From: Mesostigma viride
Lineage: Eukaryota; Streptophyta; Mesostigmatophyceae; Mesostigmatales; Mesostigmataceae
NCBI GenBank assembly: GCA_009746045.1
Contig: RPFO01000104.1
Coordinates: 2,830,796 to 2,865,795 of the forward strand
DNA: 35,000 nucleotides
Reading direction: 5' to 3'
This document shows positions 1 to 14,044 of the stretch, in pieces. The translations under genes were made by a program, and so were the position numbers. The notes under the pieces are model-generated. The model was not told the origin of the DNA. It did no database searches and saw only the letters and a program-made list of their open reading frames with translations. Position 1 is the stretch's first letter. Each line of letters opens with the position of its first letter.

Positions 1-75
1 CGCAGTTAGTGATCTCTAGCGAGTTGAAAGCCTCCTGGGCATGGTTGTGGCCTCTGGGGTATCGTGTTTCCTCCT

Positions 76-727
<652 letters not shown>

Positions 728-868
728 GCGTGAACATGCACGGAAAGCATGTTTCCTCCTAGGTAGCTTCCATTTAGCACGAATATCTCTTCGTGGTAGA
801 TGTCCATTCCCAATTGTTTGTCTCGCATTTTTTATACCTCAGGCAGCCAGCCAGGTAATGCATGCACT

Positions 869-917
869 CAGACCAAGCATGCACACAGACCAAGCATGCA
901 CACAGACCAAGCATGCA
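869..917. repeat. 17-bp tandem repeat, three copies
   Basis: CAGACCAAGCATGCA recurs at 869, 886 and 903 with a 17-bp period. The surrounding 728-1077 stretch has no recognisable gene; its short open frames lack family features. Confidence 0.85.
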
Positions 918-1119
918 CGACTTGGTCTATTTTTCGCTCCTTTTCGTCAGTTTGTCCTTTTTGTCAGTTTGTTGGCGCCGCTCTTTTGCATTACTCGCAC
1001 GGCTCGCCTTTGTCCGCTCTCGTGCTGCGCTCTCCCCGGTGCTGCTCTGTATAACTACCGACATCTTCTAGACTCTGCTAGACTAAGCGTGTATACTACA
1101 GTCCTAGTCTTCCAGACTA

Positions 1120-1740
1120 TTAAAATTAAATTAAATTAAATTATAACATGCCTCCGTTGGGAGATCATGTAGCACATATTCCATGATGGATGGGTGGGGT
1201 GGAGGAAGCCGCGTAATCGAACTATCCTAACTCTAAGCTATCTAGTCTAGAAAATCCTAACTACACTACTCATCAAAACGCCTCCTCCTCTTGGGGGGAG
1301 GGGGCTTGCCCACAGGGTCGGGCGTGTGAGCCTTGACAATCTTCTGCCACCGCGTCTTGTCCTGCATGGCAGTCCAAAGACGGGAGAGAGAGTGGATGCG
1401 GTTCTCAAACTGGGCTGGGACCACTAGGTCGTCCAGCAACATCTGGATGTAGTTCGTGACAGGTTTCCCTACCCTTTTGGGAATGCCCTTGGGGCCAGGC
1501 CAGGTCAGAATGTGTCGCCCTGGCTGGCCAAGCCGCTGGGGGCCGGCCAGACCAAGGGCGGTGTCGACCTGGCTGGTACGCGCAAGGTGTCCTACAAATG
1601 CTATCCTACGCTGCCTAATCTCGTCCGAAATACGAGGCATACCATGATACAAAGACTCTGATGACGGGCGCTCGGAAAACCCTGCGTTAAGGACCTGTCG
1701 GAGCATCCTGTAAACCGTGCCGTTGAGCCTAGCTGCCAGT
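1120..1740 (-). mobile_element. LINE copy 1, 5'-truncated (C-terminal ORF2 and 3' end)
   Basis: On the minus strand this reads from about 1740 down to a stop near 1266. It encodes the C-terminal part of a non-LTR retrotransposon polyprotein: YRMLRQVLN, then RRIAFVGHLARTSQVD, then QPGRHILTWPGPKGIP, then a basic proline-rich end (KPPPPKRRRR). A second copy at 7.7-9.3 kb shares all these blocks and adds the reverse-transcriptase core, which identifies the family. The 3' untranslated region (1143-1265) carries CTCCCAACGGAG and ends in an A/T tail of short AATTT units at 1120-1142. The copy is 5'-truncated, as is usual for LINEs, and lies between units of a 34-bp minisatellite. It is non-functional as it stands. 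The exact LINE clade is not assigned. Confidence 0.8.
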
Positions 1741-1742
1741 TC

Positions 1743-1834
1743 TAGACTATGCGTGTATACTACAGTCCTAGTCTTCTAGACTATGCGTGTATACTACAGT
1801 CTTAGTCTGCTAGACTATGTGTGTATAGACAGTT
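1743..1834. repeat. 34-bp minisatellite (right side of LINE copy 1)
   Basis: CTAGACTATGCGTGTATACT units start at 1777 - 34 = 1743, at 1777 and at 1811, giving an exact 34-bp period. Another unit and a partial one lie at 1078-1118, on the other side of LINE copy 1. The LINE therefore appears to have inserted into a pre-existing array. Confidence 0.85.
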
Positions 1835-2302
1835 TGACAACAGTCTAGGTGTACCGAGCCCATGGCCTAGTAACATCGCTGGCTAGTACTCTGTGACATG
1901 CTCTTGCGCAACCACGCAAGGACCATGTCCATCGAATTCTGTAATTTTTCTATGACACAGTACAAAAAATTGCCGCCAGGTTACGAAAAATGAGTAACTT
2001 AGGAACTATTCCTGCAGGCCAGTGGTCCAAGCTTTCCGTTCCGTCAAATTGATTTTTAATGGGCTTGAAGAGTTTTGATCTTGCTGTTTTAATTGGAAAA
2101 GTACTTGTAACTCTAATTAGTAACTCTAATGTCTGATTATTACTGGTATGCTATCTTACATCTTGTGTATTTCCCCCCCTCTCCCCCCCCCTCCCCCCAC
2201 TCCCCCACCCACCCCACCCGCCCACCCACCCACCCACCCCGCCAGCTTGACCTCATCACTACTAACACATTTTCTCCACTACTACCCCCCGTCAACCCCC
2301 AG
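1835..2302. other. Non-coding stretch with C-rich tract
   Basis: No gene is recognised. 2165-2245 is an almost pure C/T/A tract rich in CCACCC. It could be the pyrimidine-rich end of an intron, because it leads to CCCCAG at about 2302. The proline-rich open frame across it is probably an artefact of composition. Confidence 0.6.
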
Positions 2303-2470
2303 GCTGGACCTCGGCTGGAAGTTCTCGCACGACGGCGACAAGGGCTTCCGCTCGGGGGGGCCCTCGCTCGCGGTCGCGCTCGAAACACTCGACTTCTCAT
2401 CGGAGGGTTTGTGCGTGTTCCCAACCGAGGTGGTCAGCGAGCCGGTGCCCTCCTCTTCATCCACATCATG
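2303..2470 (+). other. Possible host exon fragment
   Basis: After a pyrimidine-rich tract ending in CAG, the plus strand stays open for about 55 codons with protein-like composition (LDLGWKFSHDGDKGF near the start, LETLDFSSEGLCVFP in the middle, a Ser-rich end). It stops at the edge of a minisatellite. I do not recognise the family. A splice acceptor fits, but the far boundary is unclear, so this may be a chance open frame or a relic. Confidence 0.25.
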
Positions 2471-2840
2471 AGGGCATGTGAGCCGTCACGCCCCTCATGA
2501 ACGAGGGGGGGCGGGGTTGATGGCCCCCCCGTCATGCCCTCACCCACCTCGGGGCATGGGAGCCGGTTCCCCACCCCACCGTCGGTCTCATGAGGTCATG
2601 GGAACCAGCATCTAATTCGTGAACGCGTACCCCCCCCCCCCCCCCGTCGCACCTCATTGGGGCACGTGAGCCGGTACCTACATCGTCATCCCCGTGTTAA
2701 AAACACAGAATGAGTCAAAATCTCTTTGCCTGGCCTCTCATACGGGCATGTGAGCCGGCCACTGCATCACCATCCCTTTTGCGAGGGTGTATGATATCCC
2801 TCATGAGAATTCCCATTCGTGAGGGCGGACGAGCCGCGCT
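2465..2840. repeat. Degenerate minisatellite, GGGCATGTGAGCCGG core
   Basis: Imperfect copies of CTCATGGGGCATGTGAGCCG occur near 2465, 2548, 2588, 2655, 2737 and 2818. Spacing is 40-90 bp and a C homopolymer lies at about 2630-2645. No coding potential is seen. Confidence 0.65.
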
Positions 2841-3809
2841 TTCCTGCCCACGCGGCGGGGAGGACCGCCTGCTTCAATACTGGGGATAGTCCCAGGAGTG
2901 GCGAATGTTACCCCTGAGCATTCCAGGAGCGGTTGAGGGAACGCTACCCCTGACGGGCAGTCAAGTAATGGCTCCCCAACTTTTTGCGGACGCAGTCAGG
3001 ATTGAGGGAGAGAACAGGACACGGAGCCACCCTCACTAGCCACGTGGGGGGGTTCGAAGAACCGGAGAGTCCTTCCTTCTACCTTCCAATGGAGGGGTGG
3101 CTGGCACTCATAACCACCCCTTGGACCAGCCCTGTCGCTGCTCACACCAAGCAAGCGCGTTTTCCTCTGTGGTTGGGGGAGCGGTTCTCTTCGTGTAGTC
3201 CATTTTCCCTGTAGCCCACTCGGTACTGGTGGGGCCCACTTCCTGGGGTCATGTCGCACGCTGGGTGATCAAGTCGTGCGAACTGGCATGGGGTGGTGTC
3301 CATGTTGCCTTGCTCGGCTGTACTCTCCAAGGGGTCATGCCAGATTTGTCTTGTGCTGGCATCCGACGGCTTCACCGCGCAGGGATGCAGCCATCGGGGA
3401 CCCCTTCGTCATCCCATCATTTCCTTGTGGCCATTCCTGGTATGGCTATCTGGCCATCCTAGGTGCGGCTAGCTGTGTCCTACTGGCTGGGTTGGAACCG
3501 CTCTACATATGAAGCTTTGAACCGAGCATACGTGAAGAGTGCTCAGAAGAGTGGCTACCTGGTTCTGGAAGAGTGGCTACCTGGCACAGGAAGATTGGCC
3601 ACCTGGTTACGATATATCGCAGATTGGTGCACATCTCTCGCTTTGCAAGGCACTCCTCTGAATCCGGGCGCTATTCTAGACTAGCCCCTATGCTCAGGCG
3701 TCGCATGTGTGAAATAGCAGCGCGGGTATGGCAGCAAGGGCACCCCTTGCTGACAGGTGTCCTCTTTCGGACTGGTACATAGGGGCTGCAAGCAGTCCGG
3801 GGCTGTGCA
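2841..3809. other. Unassigned stretch with a small 22-bp repeat
   Basis: No gene is recognised on either strand; the open frames are short, overlapping and without family features. 3547-3612 holds three tandem 22-bp units (AAGAGTGGCTACCTGG followed by six variable bases). Confidence 0.6.
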
Positions 3810-3942
3810 GCCCATTTAATTAGCAATGGTTGATCATCCCGTTATTAGCAATGGTTGATCAGCCCATTTTATTAGGAATGGTTGATCAGCCCATTTTAGT
3901 AGCAATGGTTGATCAGCCCATTTTTCTAGCAATGGTTGATCC
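3810..3942. repeat. 27-bp tandem repeat, five copies
   Basis: The core AGCAATGGTTGATCAGCCC recurs five times, with core starts at 3824, 3849, 3876, 3903 and 3930 (period 25-27 bp). The units are contiguous with no unique spacers. A single further copy of AATGGTTGATCAG lies near 25123. Confidence 0.85.
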
Positions 3943-4389
3943 CACAAACTGAGGCATAGCCGTCCTTCCTTGGGGGCTCCTCAAGATCATGAGCATTGAG
4001 GGGATGCCAGTGCGCACAGTGGGCTAGGATAATCCAGCATCCTGACGATTGGTGTTTGATCCGCGTGGGTCAGTATTGGCAACCCCGCTGCCAGGGTTTC
4101 TATAAATTGTAAAATGGCTACAGTGTGTCATGCCTCACAAGGCTAAAGTGTCTGCGCCGTCGTCCCGTCACAATTGGGATCCAGCTAGCCAGCGCAATCA
4201 GAGGTTGCCTTTGATATTCTTCGCATTGCATCATCTCAGGCAAGTAAGTAAGTACTTACGTGTCATGCGTTGTCTCACTGCCACGGAGTACTATGCTAAT
4301 CTCATTAGGAAAATAATTACACAAAAACAAACAGACAAATATCGTCTGCATCATGTCCTGCTGCCCCCCTTACGCCCGCCCCGCTTCAC
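3943..4389. other. Unassigned stretch
   Basis: No gene is recognised. It contains a short AAGTAAGTAAGTACTTACG patch at about 4242-4260, an isolated palindromic trace of the tetranucleotide repeat. Confidence 0.6.
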
Positions 4390-5528
4390 CAGCCTGCACC
4401 AGCTACCAGCTAGCCGTCTTCCAGGCCCGGCAAGCCCTGCGCGCGACAAACGCGACCCCGCCCCGCTACGCACGCCTCAAAGAGGAATACCACTCAGCCA
4501 TCCGGCAGGCAAGAGAGGAGTAGGAGGACCTCCATGTCCGTGAATACTTTGCCCTCCGGCCTCGAGGATCAACACGGCAAGTACGCCTGAATCTGCCTGC
4601 GCCAGGCCGGCCCAGCGGCCAGCAGGCCGGTGGCGCATGACCGGCGCCCCAGACGCAGCTGCCCGGCTCGCCGCAACAACAGCTGGACTTATGGTACTCC
4701 TCCCAGTCCCGGCGCTGCTAGCTCGGCACCCCCCTGCCGCCCCCGCCGCTCGGCCCGCAGGCGGCCCGCGCCCGCCCGATCGACGCCTGCGGCTGGCGGG
4801 CGCACCCGCGCGCCGCCCACGCTGCCCGGGCTGCCGAGCAGGACTGACGAACCCGCCCCTGATCGATCGACGGAGCCCCCAGGTGGCCGACCCGACGAGC
4901 TGCCGCCGTTCATGCACCAAGACCGATCGAGCTGTGCACCGCCGCCAAACAACTCCGCTTCTACGCCGCCGTAGGACCTGACTGGCAGTGATTAAACTGG
5001 TGGCTTCCTGCTTGACGTCTGCAACTGGATCCTACTCGCCGACGCGCCGCCTGAGCCTGAGTGGCCGATTCCTGAGTGGCATGGCAACACAGCTATCGTA
5101 TTATGCTGTACAAAAACAAAGGCTCTTCTGACGACCCTGCGAACTAGTACCGAGGCGTGTGCATCCAGAGCGCCGCGCTCAACTGTTTATGCTCATGATC
5201 CTCAACCGCCTTTGTTTTGCTCTCGACCGTCACCTTGGGGAAAACCAAATGGGCTTCCGGACTGGGCGCAACAGAGCTATCATGGCCGGCCATCTTCATC
5301 GCGCGGCGCCTCATCGAGGAGATTGCGCTCCTGCAGCCTGGCGAGTTCCCCGCCATCCTGATCTTCGTCGACTTCATGCATCAAGGCTTATGATTCTGTC
5401 CGTTGGGCCGATCAGTATGGGCTGCCCGGCTTGCTTGCGCTCGCGTATATACCCACCCCCCTGATTGCTGCATGTCATCCGCACGCTGTATGATGAGGCC
5501 GGCATGCCCAGTGCGCATGACACACAAG
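4390..5528 (+). mobile_element. LINE copy 3, degraded ORF2 (linker and N-terminal RT)
   Basis: The plus strand contains, in changing frames, the pre-RT and RT parts of a LINE polyprotein. A linker (RYARLKEEYHSAIRQARE) near 4455 is followed by a GC-rich degenerate section. A typical first RT block, YKNKGSSDDPAN with YRGVCIQSAAL across an in-frame TAG, lies near 5108-5180. ILNRLCFALDRHLGENQMGF and an EFPAILIFVDF motif-A remnant follow at about 5190-5380. Several stops and frameshifts show it is dead. It ends abruptly at a (TTAC)n array. Copy 4 (9.7 kb) repeats the same RT section, so these are separate copies and not two halves of one. Confidence 0.72.
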
Positions 5529-5650
<122 letters not shown>

Positions 5651-5668
5651 TGTCTAATCACCAAGAAA

Positions 5669-7395
5669 ATGTCCTCAAATGAGGACATTTTAAAGCATGG
5701 ATACCATTTGTAATAACTAACACATGTCAACACATCCATGGGTACGGTATGGAACCATGTTCATTTATGATATGTTCAAGAGTTGCAATGCTTAACATCC
5801 ATGAAATATGCTCATTGTATAATTGTTTACGATTTATGAATGCAGGGGGGTCGCTACGCGAGTGACCAAATAGCACTCAAGTCAACAATATGCCAAGAAA
5901 GAAGGCATGGCCAGGTCATGGCTGGCCCTGAACATGCACCCAGGGTGCCCACAACATGTCTATGTTACACCCTCGCAGTCCTAGACCCTGCAGCCGGCCA
6001 GGGTGGGGGGACAAAATGTAACTGGCAACCAGGGACCATGGTGCAGGCCATACAGCAGGTGTAAAGCTAGCTCAGTCCAACGAGTGAAATATGAAGCAAA
6101 TACTCGCCAAGGTTAGGTCCATGATCGTTGGTAGAGGCTCGGCTGCCACCACGGTGCTAAACCATGATGCTGAACCCTTACGTTATATATGAAACATATA
6201 CTGCAAAGAGGCACAAGTTGTAACACAAGCACAATGTAAACATGACAAGCTCAAGTTTCCAAGCCAGTCTTGATCACTTGGACATGAGTTGAAGCATTAG
6301 AAACATATGGGCAACATACCAGCAAGCCTTGAAAAACTTCTCAGCAACAAGGCAGTATATGTGTTGAATCAAACTACCACATCGCAATTAAGCACAGCGA
6401 CTTCTAGTCGCTGCTGTTTTGATAACGCAAGGCCGTTTACCTTTTCAGTGACGCAGCGGGAAAAGAAAGTACTGCCCAGCAAACTTCCGTTATTCCCCGG
6501 ACATAAACGTAATCAAAACCACGAAGTTGGGCATTGAAAGCAACCGGAATGATCACGTCTGCGAGAGTTATAGGTTACAATCCGCTTAACACGCTTACTT
6601 AGAACGATGCGGTTGAGAATGACAGTCGGAACCTTGCTCTTGACGTGCGCCCAGGCCGCCAGCTGCGCGGGCCAGCTCAAGAAATATATATTAAAGGACG
6701 GTGACGCGTGGGAAGCACCCAGCCTTGCGGCAAAAGAAAAATATGGCTCGCGCTCGCCCTGGTTTTCGCCAGGCGCGACTGCGACATCACGACGAAAAAA
6801 TAGAGACTCTTTGACGCATGCAACTGCCCAGGTCCCTCTTCTCCCCATGTCGCCCATAAGCCCAGAAGCGTACCATAACCCATACTCGCGATATCCGCAG
6901 CGCCTGGGCGGAAAAAGAAATTGTAAAACCGAACTGCGAACTGACCTATCATGCGATCTACGTAGCTCTCAGATTTTCTTCAACAATGCCAAAATCCGTT
7001 CATGAACAAAATTTTCGACATATACAAAGCACCTGCACGTGAAGAATAGCATCTTCGAAATCACTAGATGACGATCTAAAATGCTGTCTTCGTCCGGGGC
7101 AAAATAATGCCCTATAACATTCAGGCAAGCCTCGGAACTGGCACGACCCCATAGCCGCCACTCGACAAAACACTCGATTGCATTGCGATGTTCTTGCTAT
7201 TGTAGGTACTTTTCGTCGCCTCATATTTTCCAGGTACGGTCGACCCCTGTCGACCCCAGGGGCTTGGCGCGCTCAGTACCTATCCCAGTTTCGCGCCAAA
7301 ACCCACCAAGTGACCCTAGGACCAAATTTGGCGCCAAAACCGCGCCTCTGACCCCCCCCGTCTCAAACGAGGACTATGTCCTCAAATGAGGACAT
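5669..7395. mobile_element. Palindrome-ended insertion A, about 1.73 kb
   Basis: The segment starts and ends with the same near-palindrome, ATGTCCTCAAATGAGGACAT (5669-5688 and 7376-7395). At the right end this is preceded, after a 3-nt spacer, by another GAGGAC (7369-7374). Short TTAC-free flanks (5651-5668 and 7396-7410) separate it from (TTAC)n arrays on both sides, which fits insertion into an array. The interior is less GC-rich than the LINEs. It includes short open frames (for example 6607-7005 plus) but no recognised transposase domain. I read it as a non-autonomous DNA element; insertion B at 12276-14012 has the same layout. Class and true outer ends are uncertain. Confidence 0.55.
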
Positions 7396-7410
7396 TTGGT
7401 TTTTGGACAC

Positions 7411-9326
<1,916 letters not shown>

Positions 9327-9454
9327 TTACTTACTTATACTTACTTACTTCCTTACTTACTTCCTTACTTACTAATACTTCTTACTTCCTTACTTACTTA
9401 CTTACTAATTACTTACTTACTTACTTATTGCGGCTTACTTACTTACTTACTTTG

Positions 9455-9494
<40 letters not shown>

Positions 9495-9496
9495 AA

Positions 9497-9569
<73 letters not shown>

Positions 9570-9571
9570 CG

Positions 9572-9638
<67 letters not shown>

Positions 9639-9686
9639 GTAAACTTACTTACTTACGAACGAACGAACGAACGAACGAACGAACGA
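9327..9686. repeat. (TTAC)n array passing into (GAAC)n
   Basis: Imperfect TTAC array from 9327 to about 9656 with interruptions (TTCC, TAATAC, TTGCGGC). It is followed by a pure GAAC run at 9657-9686. Confidence 0.95.
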
Positions 9687-10105
9687 GCTAGCGCCGCACT
9701 CAAGTAATTGTTCATGCGCATGATCCTCAACCGCCTTCGTTCTGCTCTCGACCGTCACCTAGGGGAAAGTCAAAGTTGGGCTTTCGTCCTGGGCGCAATA
9801 TACCGTCATGGCCATCTTCGTCGCGCGTCGCCTCTTCGAGGATTTCGCTCTCCTGCCGACCTGGCGAGTTTCCCGCCATCCTGATCTTCGTCGACTTCAG
9901 CAACTTGGCTTTTGATTCTGTCCTCTGGGACGCTCTATGGGCTGTGGCTTGCTTGCGCTCGCGTCCCCACTCCCCTGATTACCGTCATCCGCACGCTGTA
10001 TGAGGGGTCGACCACTTCGGTGAGCACTCAACACGGCTTTACCCCGCCATATGTCCACTGCAGACCGCGGCGTCTGGTAGGGTTGTGTCCTGTCGCCGTA
10101 CAGGT
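9687..10105 (+). mobile_element. LINE copy 4, RT fragment
   Basis: The plus strand repeats the RT section of copy 3: MILNRLRSALDRHLGE near 9720, then EFPAILIFVDF and LAFDSVLWDALWAVACLRSR (motif A, about 9865-9960), then ITVIRTLYEG (about 9975). Frameshifts interrupt it. It begins directly after the GAAC run and fades out near 10105. Confidence 0.7.
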
Positions 10106-10493
10106 CTGTTTATTATTGTAGTGGATTATTAATCAGTAATTAATTAATAAGCACGTGACTGCGTCACGTGGGTGCCAATACCTTCAACGGTCCTATATAC
10201 ACAGCGAGAAGGAGGGAGGGCGCCCTAGCTTCTCTTGATCACTGCCGCAGGTGGGCAGGCCACAGAGCGCTCTCTCCACGGCATGGTGCATCATGCCGGG
10301 GCGCAATGTACACTGTGGGTGCAATACAACCAGTGCAATACCATACGTACTAAGGCTGACGCATAGCTTATGCTACAAATGTGAGGTGGGCTCAAGACGT
10401 CGGCTAAAAGTCGGCGCAAGCTGATGGCCACAAGGTGCCAGAGCTAATTGAAGGTACTATAACGCTGTGCGCTAATATCGTTTCAAGTGCTGT
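10106..10493. other. Unassigned stretch with 19-bp hairpin
   Basis: No gene is seen. CACGTGACTGCGTCACGTG at 10152-10170 is a perfect 8-bp stem with a TGC loop, next to a TTAATTAATAA tract. Its reverse complement recurs at 14443-14461 beside a longer TTAA tract. Confidence 0.6.
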
Positions 10494-11345
10494 AATGCCT
10501 AAGCTATCCCATCATCGATTGCCCCCATCTAGACAATTAACTAGCTAGTTGGAGTGCTCTATCCCGGGGAAGCCCGGCGGGGGCCTGGGCTTCCACAGTT
10601 TCTTGTTGACATAGAGGTCCCCGCCCCGCCAGTACACTTGGGGCTTCTCGGGGTACGTTGGTCTTGTGGCGGATGTAGTCTGGGGTCTCCTCTGGCGGCA
10701 TGTCGAAGCGCCTGATCGAGGATGACCCGGCAGCGGCGACGGTCGCGGTCAGCGGCCTCGCGGCGCGTGTCTTCCAGCTCCTGGAGCTAATTGGTGGTGA
10801 TGGCGGTCGTGGTAGAGGATGCCTGGCTCTTGAGCAGGTCCGCCCAGGAGGCGCGAGTCGAGGGGTCATCGCTAGCCCTACCAGCAGGTTGGGCGGCGAT
10901 GGTGGCCGTTCGCTCGGCGATCTCGGGGACCTGCGTGGCCAGGGCGTCTACCTTAGTAGCAACTGCCTCAATATTTTCACGGTGCTTTGGCCGACTCGGC
11001 CTTCCACCTGGTTAAGGCGGGTGGTCACAGTGGCTGTGGCCTTGGAAACTTTGGTGGCCATGTGCTCTTGCGTAGCATGCAGTAAACTGAGGCTGGAGCT
11101 TAAGTGCGACTCTGGCTTCAATGTTGTTGACCTTGGCCGAGAGAGTGTTGAGTGGGCCGTCAGGCGCGTTCAGGGCGGCGAGCTGCTCAGCCATCGGCGC
11201 CAGCTGCTCCGCCATGCACTGCAGCTCGGATGGAGTCCGTGCTGGGGGAGGTGCTGCTCTGCGGGGATGCTGCAGCTGCTGTGGCTGCCCGTCTGCGCTC
11301 ATGCAGGAGGCTCCTGAGGCCAGCGTAGCCAATCTGGGTGATGTC
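10494..11345 (-). mobile_element. LINE ORF1-type fragment A
   Basis: On the minus strand, in shifting frames, this encodes an ORF1-like protein. There is a repetitive helical region (MAEQLAPMAEQLAALNAP near 11180, KVDALATQVPEIAERTATIA near 10920), then DDPLTRTSWADLLKSQA, then a basic block and a C-terminal part. The same order of blocks recurs at 14487-15290, and the C-terminal domain recurs at about 31.1 kb. Coiled-coil plus basic nucleic-acid-binding architecture is typical of LINE ORF1 proteins. The assignment rests on that architecture and on co-occurrence with ORF2 pieces, so it could instead be another element's Gag. It ends at 10494 with a TAATGCCTAAGCT terminus shared with fragment B. 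Confidence 0.55.
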
Positions 11346-11569
11346 CTGGGCGTCGCAGCGCAGGTAGCTGCACGTGATGACTGCCTTGAAGTACGCCTCC
11401 GGTTCTTGAAGCAGCCATTCCCAGGCGGGCTTGGTGACCTTGTCGCCAGGGGTAGGCAGTGGATTATGTTATGCGCCAGGCACGTGCTCGCTTTGCTAGC
11501 ATTGCAGGCCGTGCCCCAGTGGCCAAGCTAGTAGCGATCGCGAAAGAGCTTGGGGAAGGGGGGCCGACT

Positions 11570-12240
11570 AACTTAAGCAGCATTACTAGCTAACGTCATT
11601 TATGCCGACGACATCCGTGCTCATCGAAAAGCCGGAGTCTGCCCAACTTTGGCTGCCAGGACTGCCTGGCGCTCGAGGCTCGGGCGGTTGGTCTAGAAAT
11701 CAGCCCCAAAACGGAGGCCCTGGCTGGCCCTCGGCATGGCAGGGCCCCCACCCACACTCCGCCTCTTAGACATGCAACACCGAGGTCAACTACCGGCTAC
11801 TTCAGGCCGCTTCGATCAAGCTGCTCGGCAGTTGGCTTCCCGACTGCGAGGACGACCTGACGACACGGATCGGTGTGGCGTGGGCGCAACTCCATGACCA
11901 CCACCGCTGGTGTCCAGAGCAACCCCGCCCTACCCCGGATCGTCAAGACTCAAGCGTGACCTCTTCAAGGTCGTCATTCTGACCATCCTGACCTACGGCG
12001 CCGAGACCTGGTGGACACTGACGCAGGAGCTGTCCAGAGCAACGAATCGATGGCAACGTCACCATGAGATGCTGCGCAAAGCCCTTAACATCCCCTTAGG
12101 TTTGCTGCACATTAGTAAGGAGGAAATATGTTCGCTGATTTGCCCTAAATATTATGTTTCCCACATTATTAGGCACAGGCGCCTGGGCCTAGCCGGGCAC
12201 CTGGCCCGCACAGATCAGGTAGACAAATCAGATAGATAGA
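11570..12240 (+). mobile_element. LINE copy 5, RT palm to C-terminal region
   Basis: The plus strand carries IYADDIR with the catalytic YADD at 11601-11612, then a degenerate stretch. LKRDLFKVVILTILTYGAETWWTLT (about 11946-12020, a hallmark of LINE ORF2 C-terminal regions) and MLRKALNIPL follow, then HRRLGLAGHLARTDQVD (about 12175-12225). The frame then loses similarity just before insertion B. The next conserved block, PGRYVLTW, reappears at about 14055 on the same strand beyond the insertion. Confidence 0.78.
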
Positions 12241-12275
12241 CTAGCGGGCACCATTTGTCCATCTTCCCAGTAAAA

Positions 12276-14012
12276 GTCCTAAATTTAGGACCAAGTGGAA
12301 TTAAAAAATATATATGCAAACATTAAAATTTGACCCTGGCATTCGTGCCCATGACAGATAACACACTTTTTTAGTTTCTATCAAAAACCTGGGGTCAAAT
12401 AATTACATTTAGTGCATGAATGGGCCCTGCCACCTGCCAGACCTCAAAGCGCGAATTTGGCCAAAATGTGGGTTTTAGGACCATTAGGACCAATTATTGT
12501 CAACGCATGACCATGCTATCCACACGGTCCCTTGAGCATCTTACAAGCGCTAGGGGACCCTACGAGGCCTTGGGATGGCGGGGCAGCGTATAACAAGGCC
12601 ATACCCTGCTGTGGCTGCCTCTATATATACGCGTGATTAACGGTGTCACAGATGGTGCAGGTAATGCAATATAGGGTTGCATGGTTGCTGAGGTTGCCCG
12701 GCTTGAACATGGCCCACCCCTTGCGGTAAACTTTCTCTAAGCATATGCCAAACCTTCTTTGACATCACGGACATGCTGGCCACCACCCAGCGATGAAAAA
12801 ACATTGCATTTGCATTGCAACTAACACATGAATGCAGCCAAATCAAGTTACAAAACAACGTTGTGCTAACATGCAACGCTTTGTGAGCGAATTCAGGGTG
12901 CATGTAACACGTAAACCATACTGTATATACTGTCTGAGAACATCCTGAACGACTGCAGGCCATAGGACCATGGTTTATAACTAACACATGAGTAAAACTG
13001 CTCTTACGCATGTGTGTTTTAGCTGCAGCGGACGACGAAGATAGAGACGTAAAAAATTGTATGACGTAAACCAACTATGTGTGACAGTTATGTGCACAGA
13101 GAGCGTCCCCTCTTTTTAGGCATAGCTGGCTGACTCAAAACACCACGACAGCGTTGCCAGTTACACTCATGATCTAGGACAACCCGGCACTTACCTGCTA
13201 CTTACGTCGCCTCATTCCAGATGGTTGCAAAAAAGTCGCTGAAATCCGCAGCGAGGTCAGCTTTCCGAGAGCTGAGCGCACCAAAGCTGGCCAACCGGTT
13301 CGACAATGATATAAACCACGCTTGTGCTGCGTTCTAGGTCCAAGAAATACCGAAAGTGAAGACCTATAAGGTGCGCTCGCTGCCCAGCCTGAACGTCCCT
13401 AAAACATGGTCGACAATGGAAATCGGGCAAGAATATCACGGCCCAGGCGCTCCCATGTCAAATACTCCGTTTCTAAACTCCAGACTATAATCAAAATCGT
13501 CCACAAAAATTTCCTGGCTTGATTCGCACCACCATTGCTAATACACTAACATGTTTGTGCCAAAATCGACCCTCCGCGAGCAGGCGATCTGCGACCCATT
13601 TGTGTTGTGCCGCTGTGATACAGCGCTACACATAAAAACTTGCGCAGAAAATATTCACAGCCTTTAAGCATAACTAACAACCTTTCGTTTTTGCTACTGG
13701 GCGCCCGAAATGATAAACGCACGTGAAAACGCCGGCCACGATTGTCAGGTCGCCATATCCACCTCACTTCATTCCCGCACCCACTTTTTCGCTCCAAAAT
13801 CGGTTATATTTTTGGTCGAGGTACCTACTTTCCCGCCATTATACCCGGTACCCGGGTACGGAATCCGGGTACCATGTGCCGGTACCACGGGTCGGGTACA
13901 TCATGCCGGGTACGGTCCACATGGGGTACGGTCCATATAGTGACCCCCCCCCCCGGTACCTCGGTTAAAGTGACCACTAGGACGATTTAGGACAAAGTCC
14001 TAAATTTAGGAC
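12276..14012. mobile_element. Palindrome-ended insertion B, about 1.74 kb
   Basis: It starts and ends with the perfect palindrome GTCCTAAATTTAGGAC (12276-12291 and 13997-14012). At the right end it is preceded by TTTAGGAC plus a 3-nt spacer (13986-13993), the same arrangement as in insertion A, and TTAGGACC repeats lie at 12473-12493. It interrupts LINE copy 5 between conserved blocks that are contiguous in LINE copies 1 and 2, which is direct evidence that it is an insertion. There is no recognised transposase; the largest open frame (12646-13074 minus) has no family features. It is a probable non-autonomous DNA element. Confidence 0.6.
13843..13930. repeat. GGGTACC-rich palindromic cluster
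   Basis: Repeated GGTACC and GGGTAC words in both orientations form overlapping short palindromes just inside the right end of insertion B. Confidence 0.6.
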
Positions 14013-14044
14013 CGTGGGATGATTAACAACTAGTAGTGCATGCA

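Noticed and set aside
3810-3942. CRISPR-like array
   Set aside because: The units are contiguous without unique spacers, and the setting is eukaryotic.
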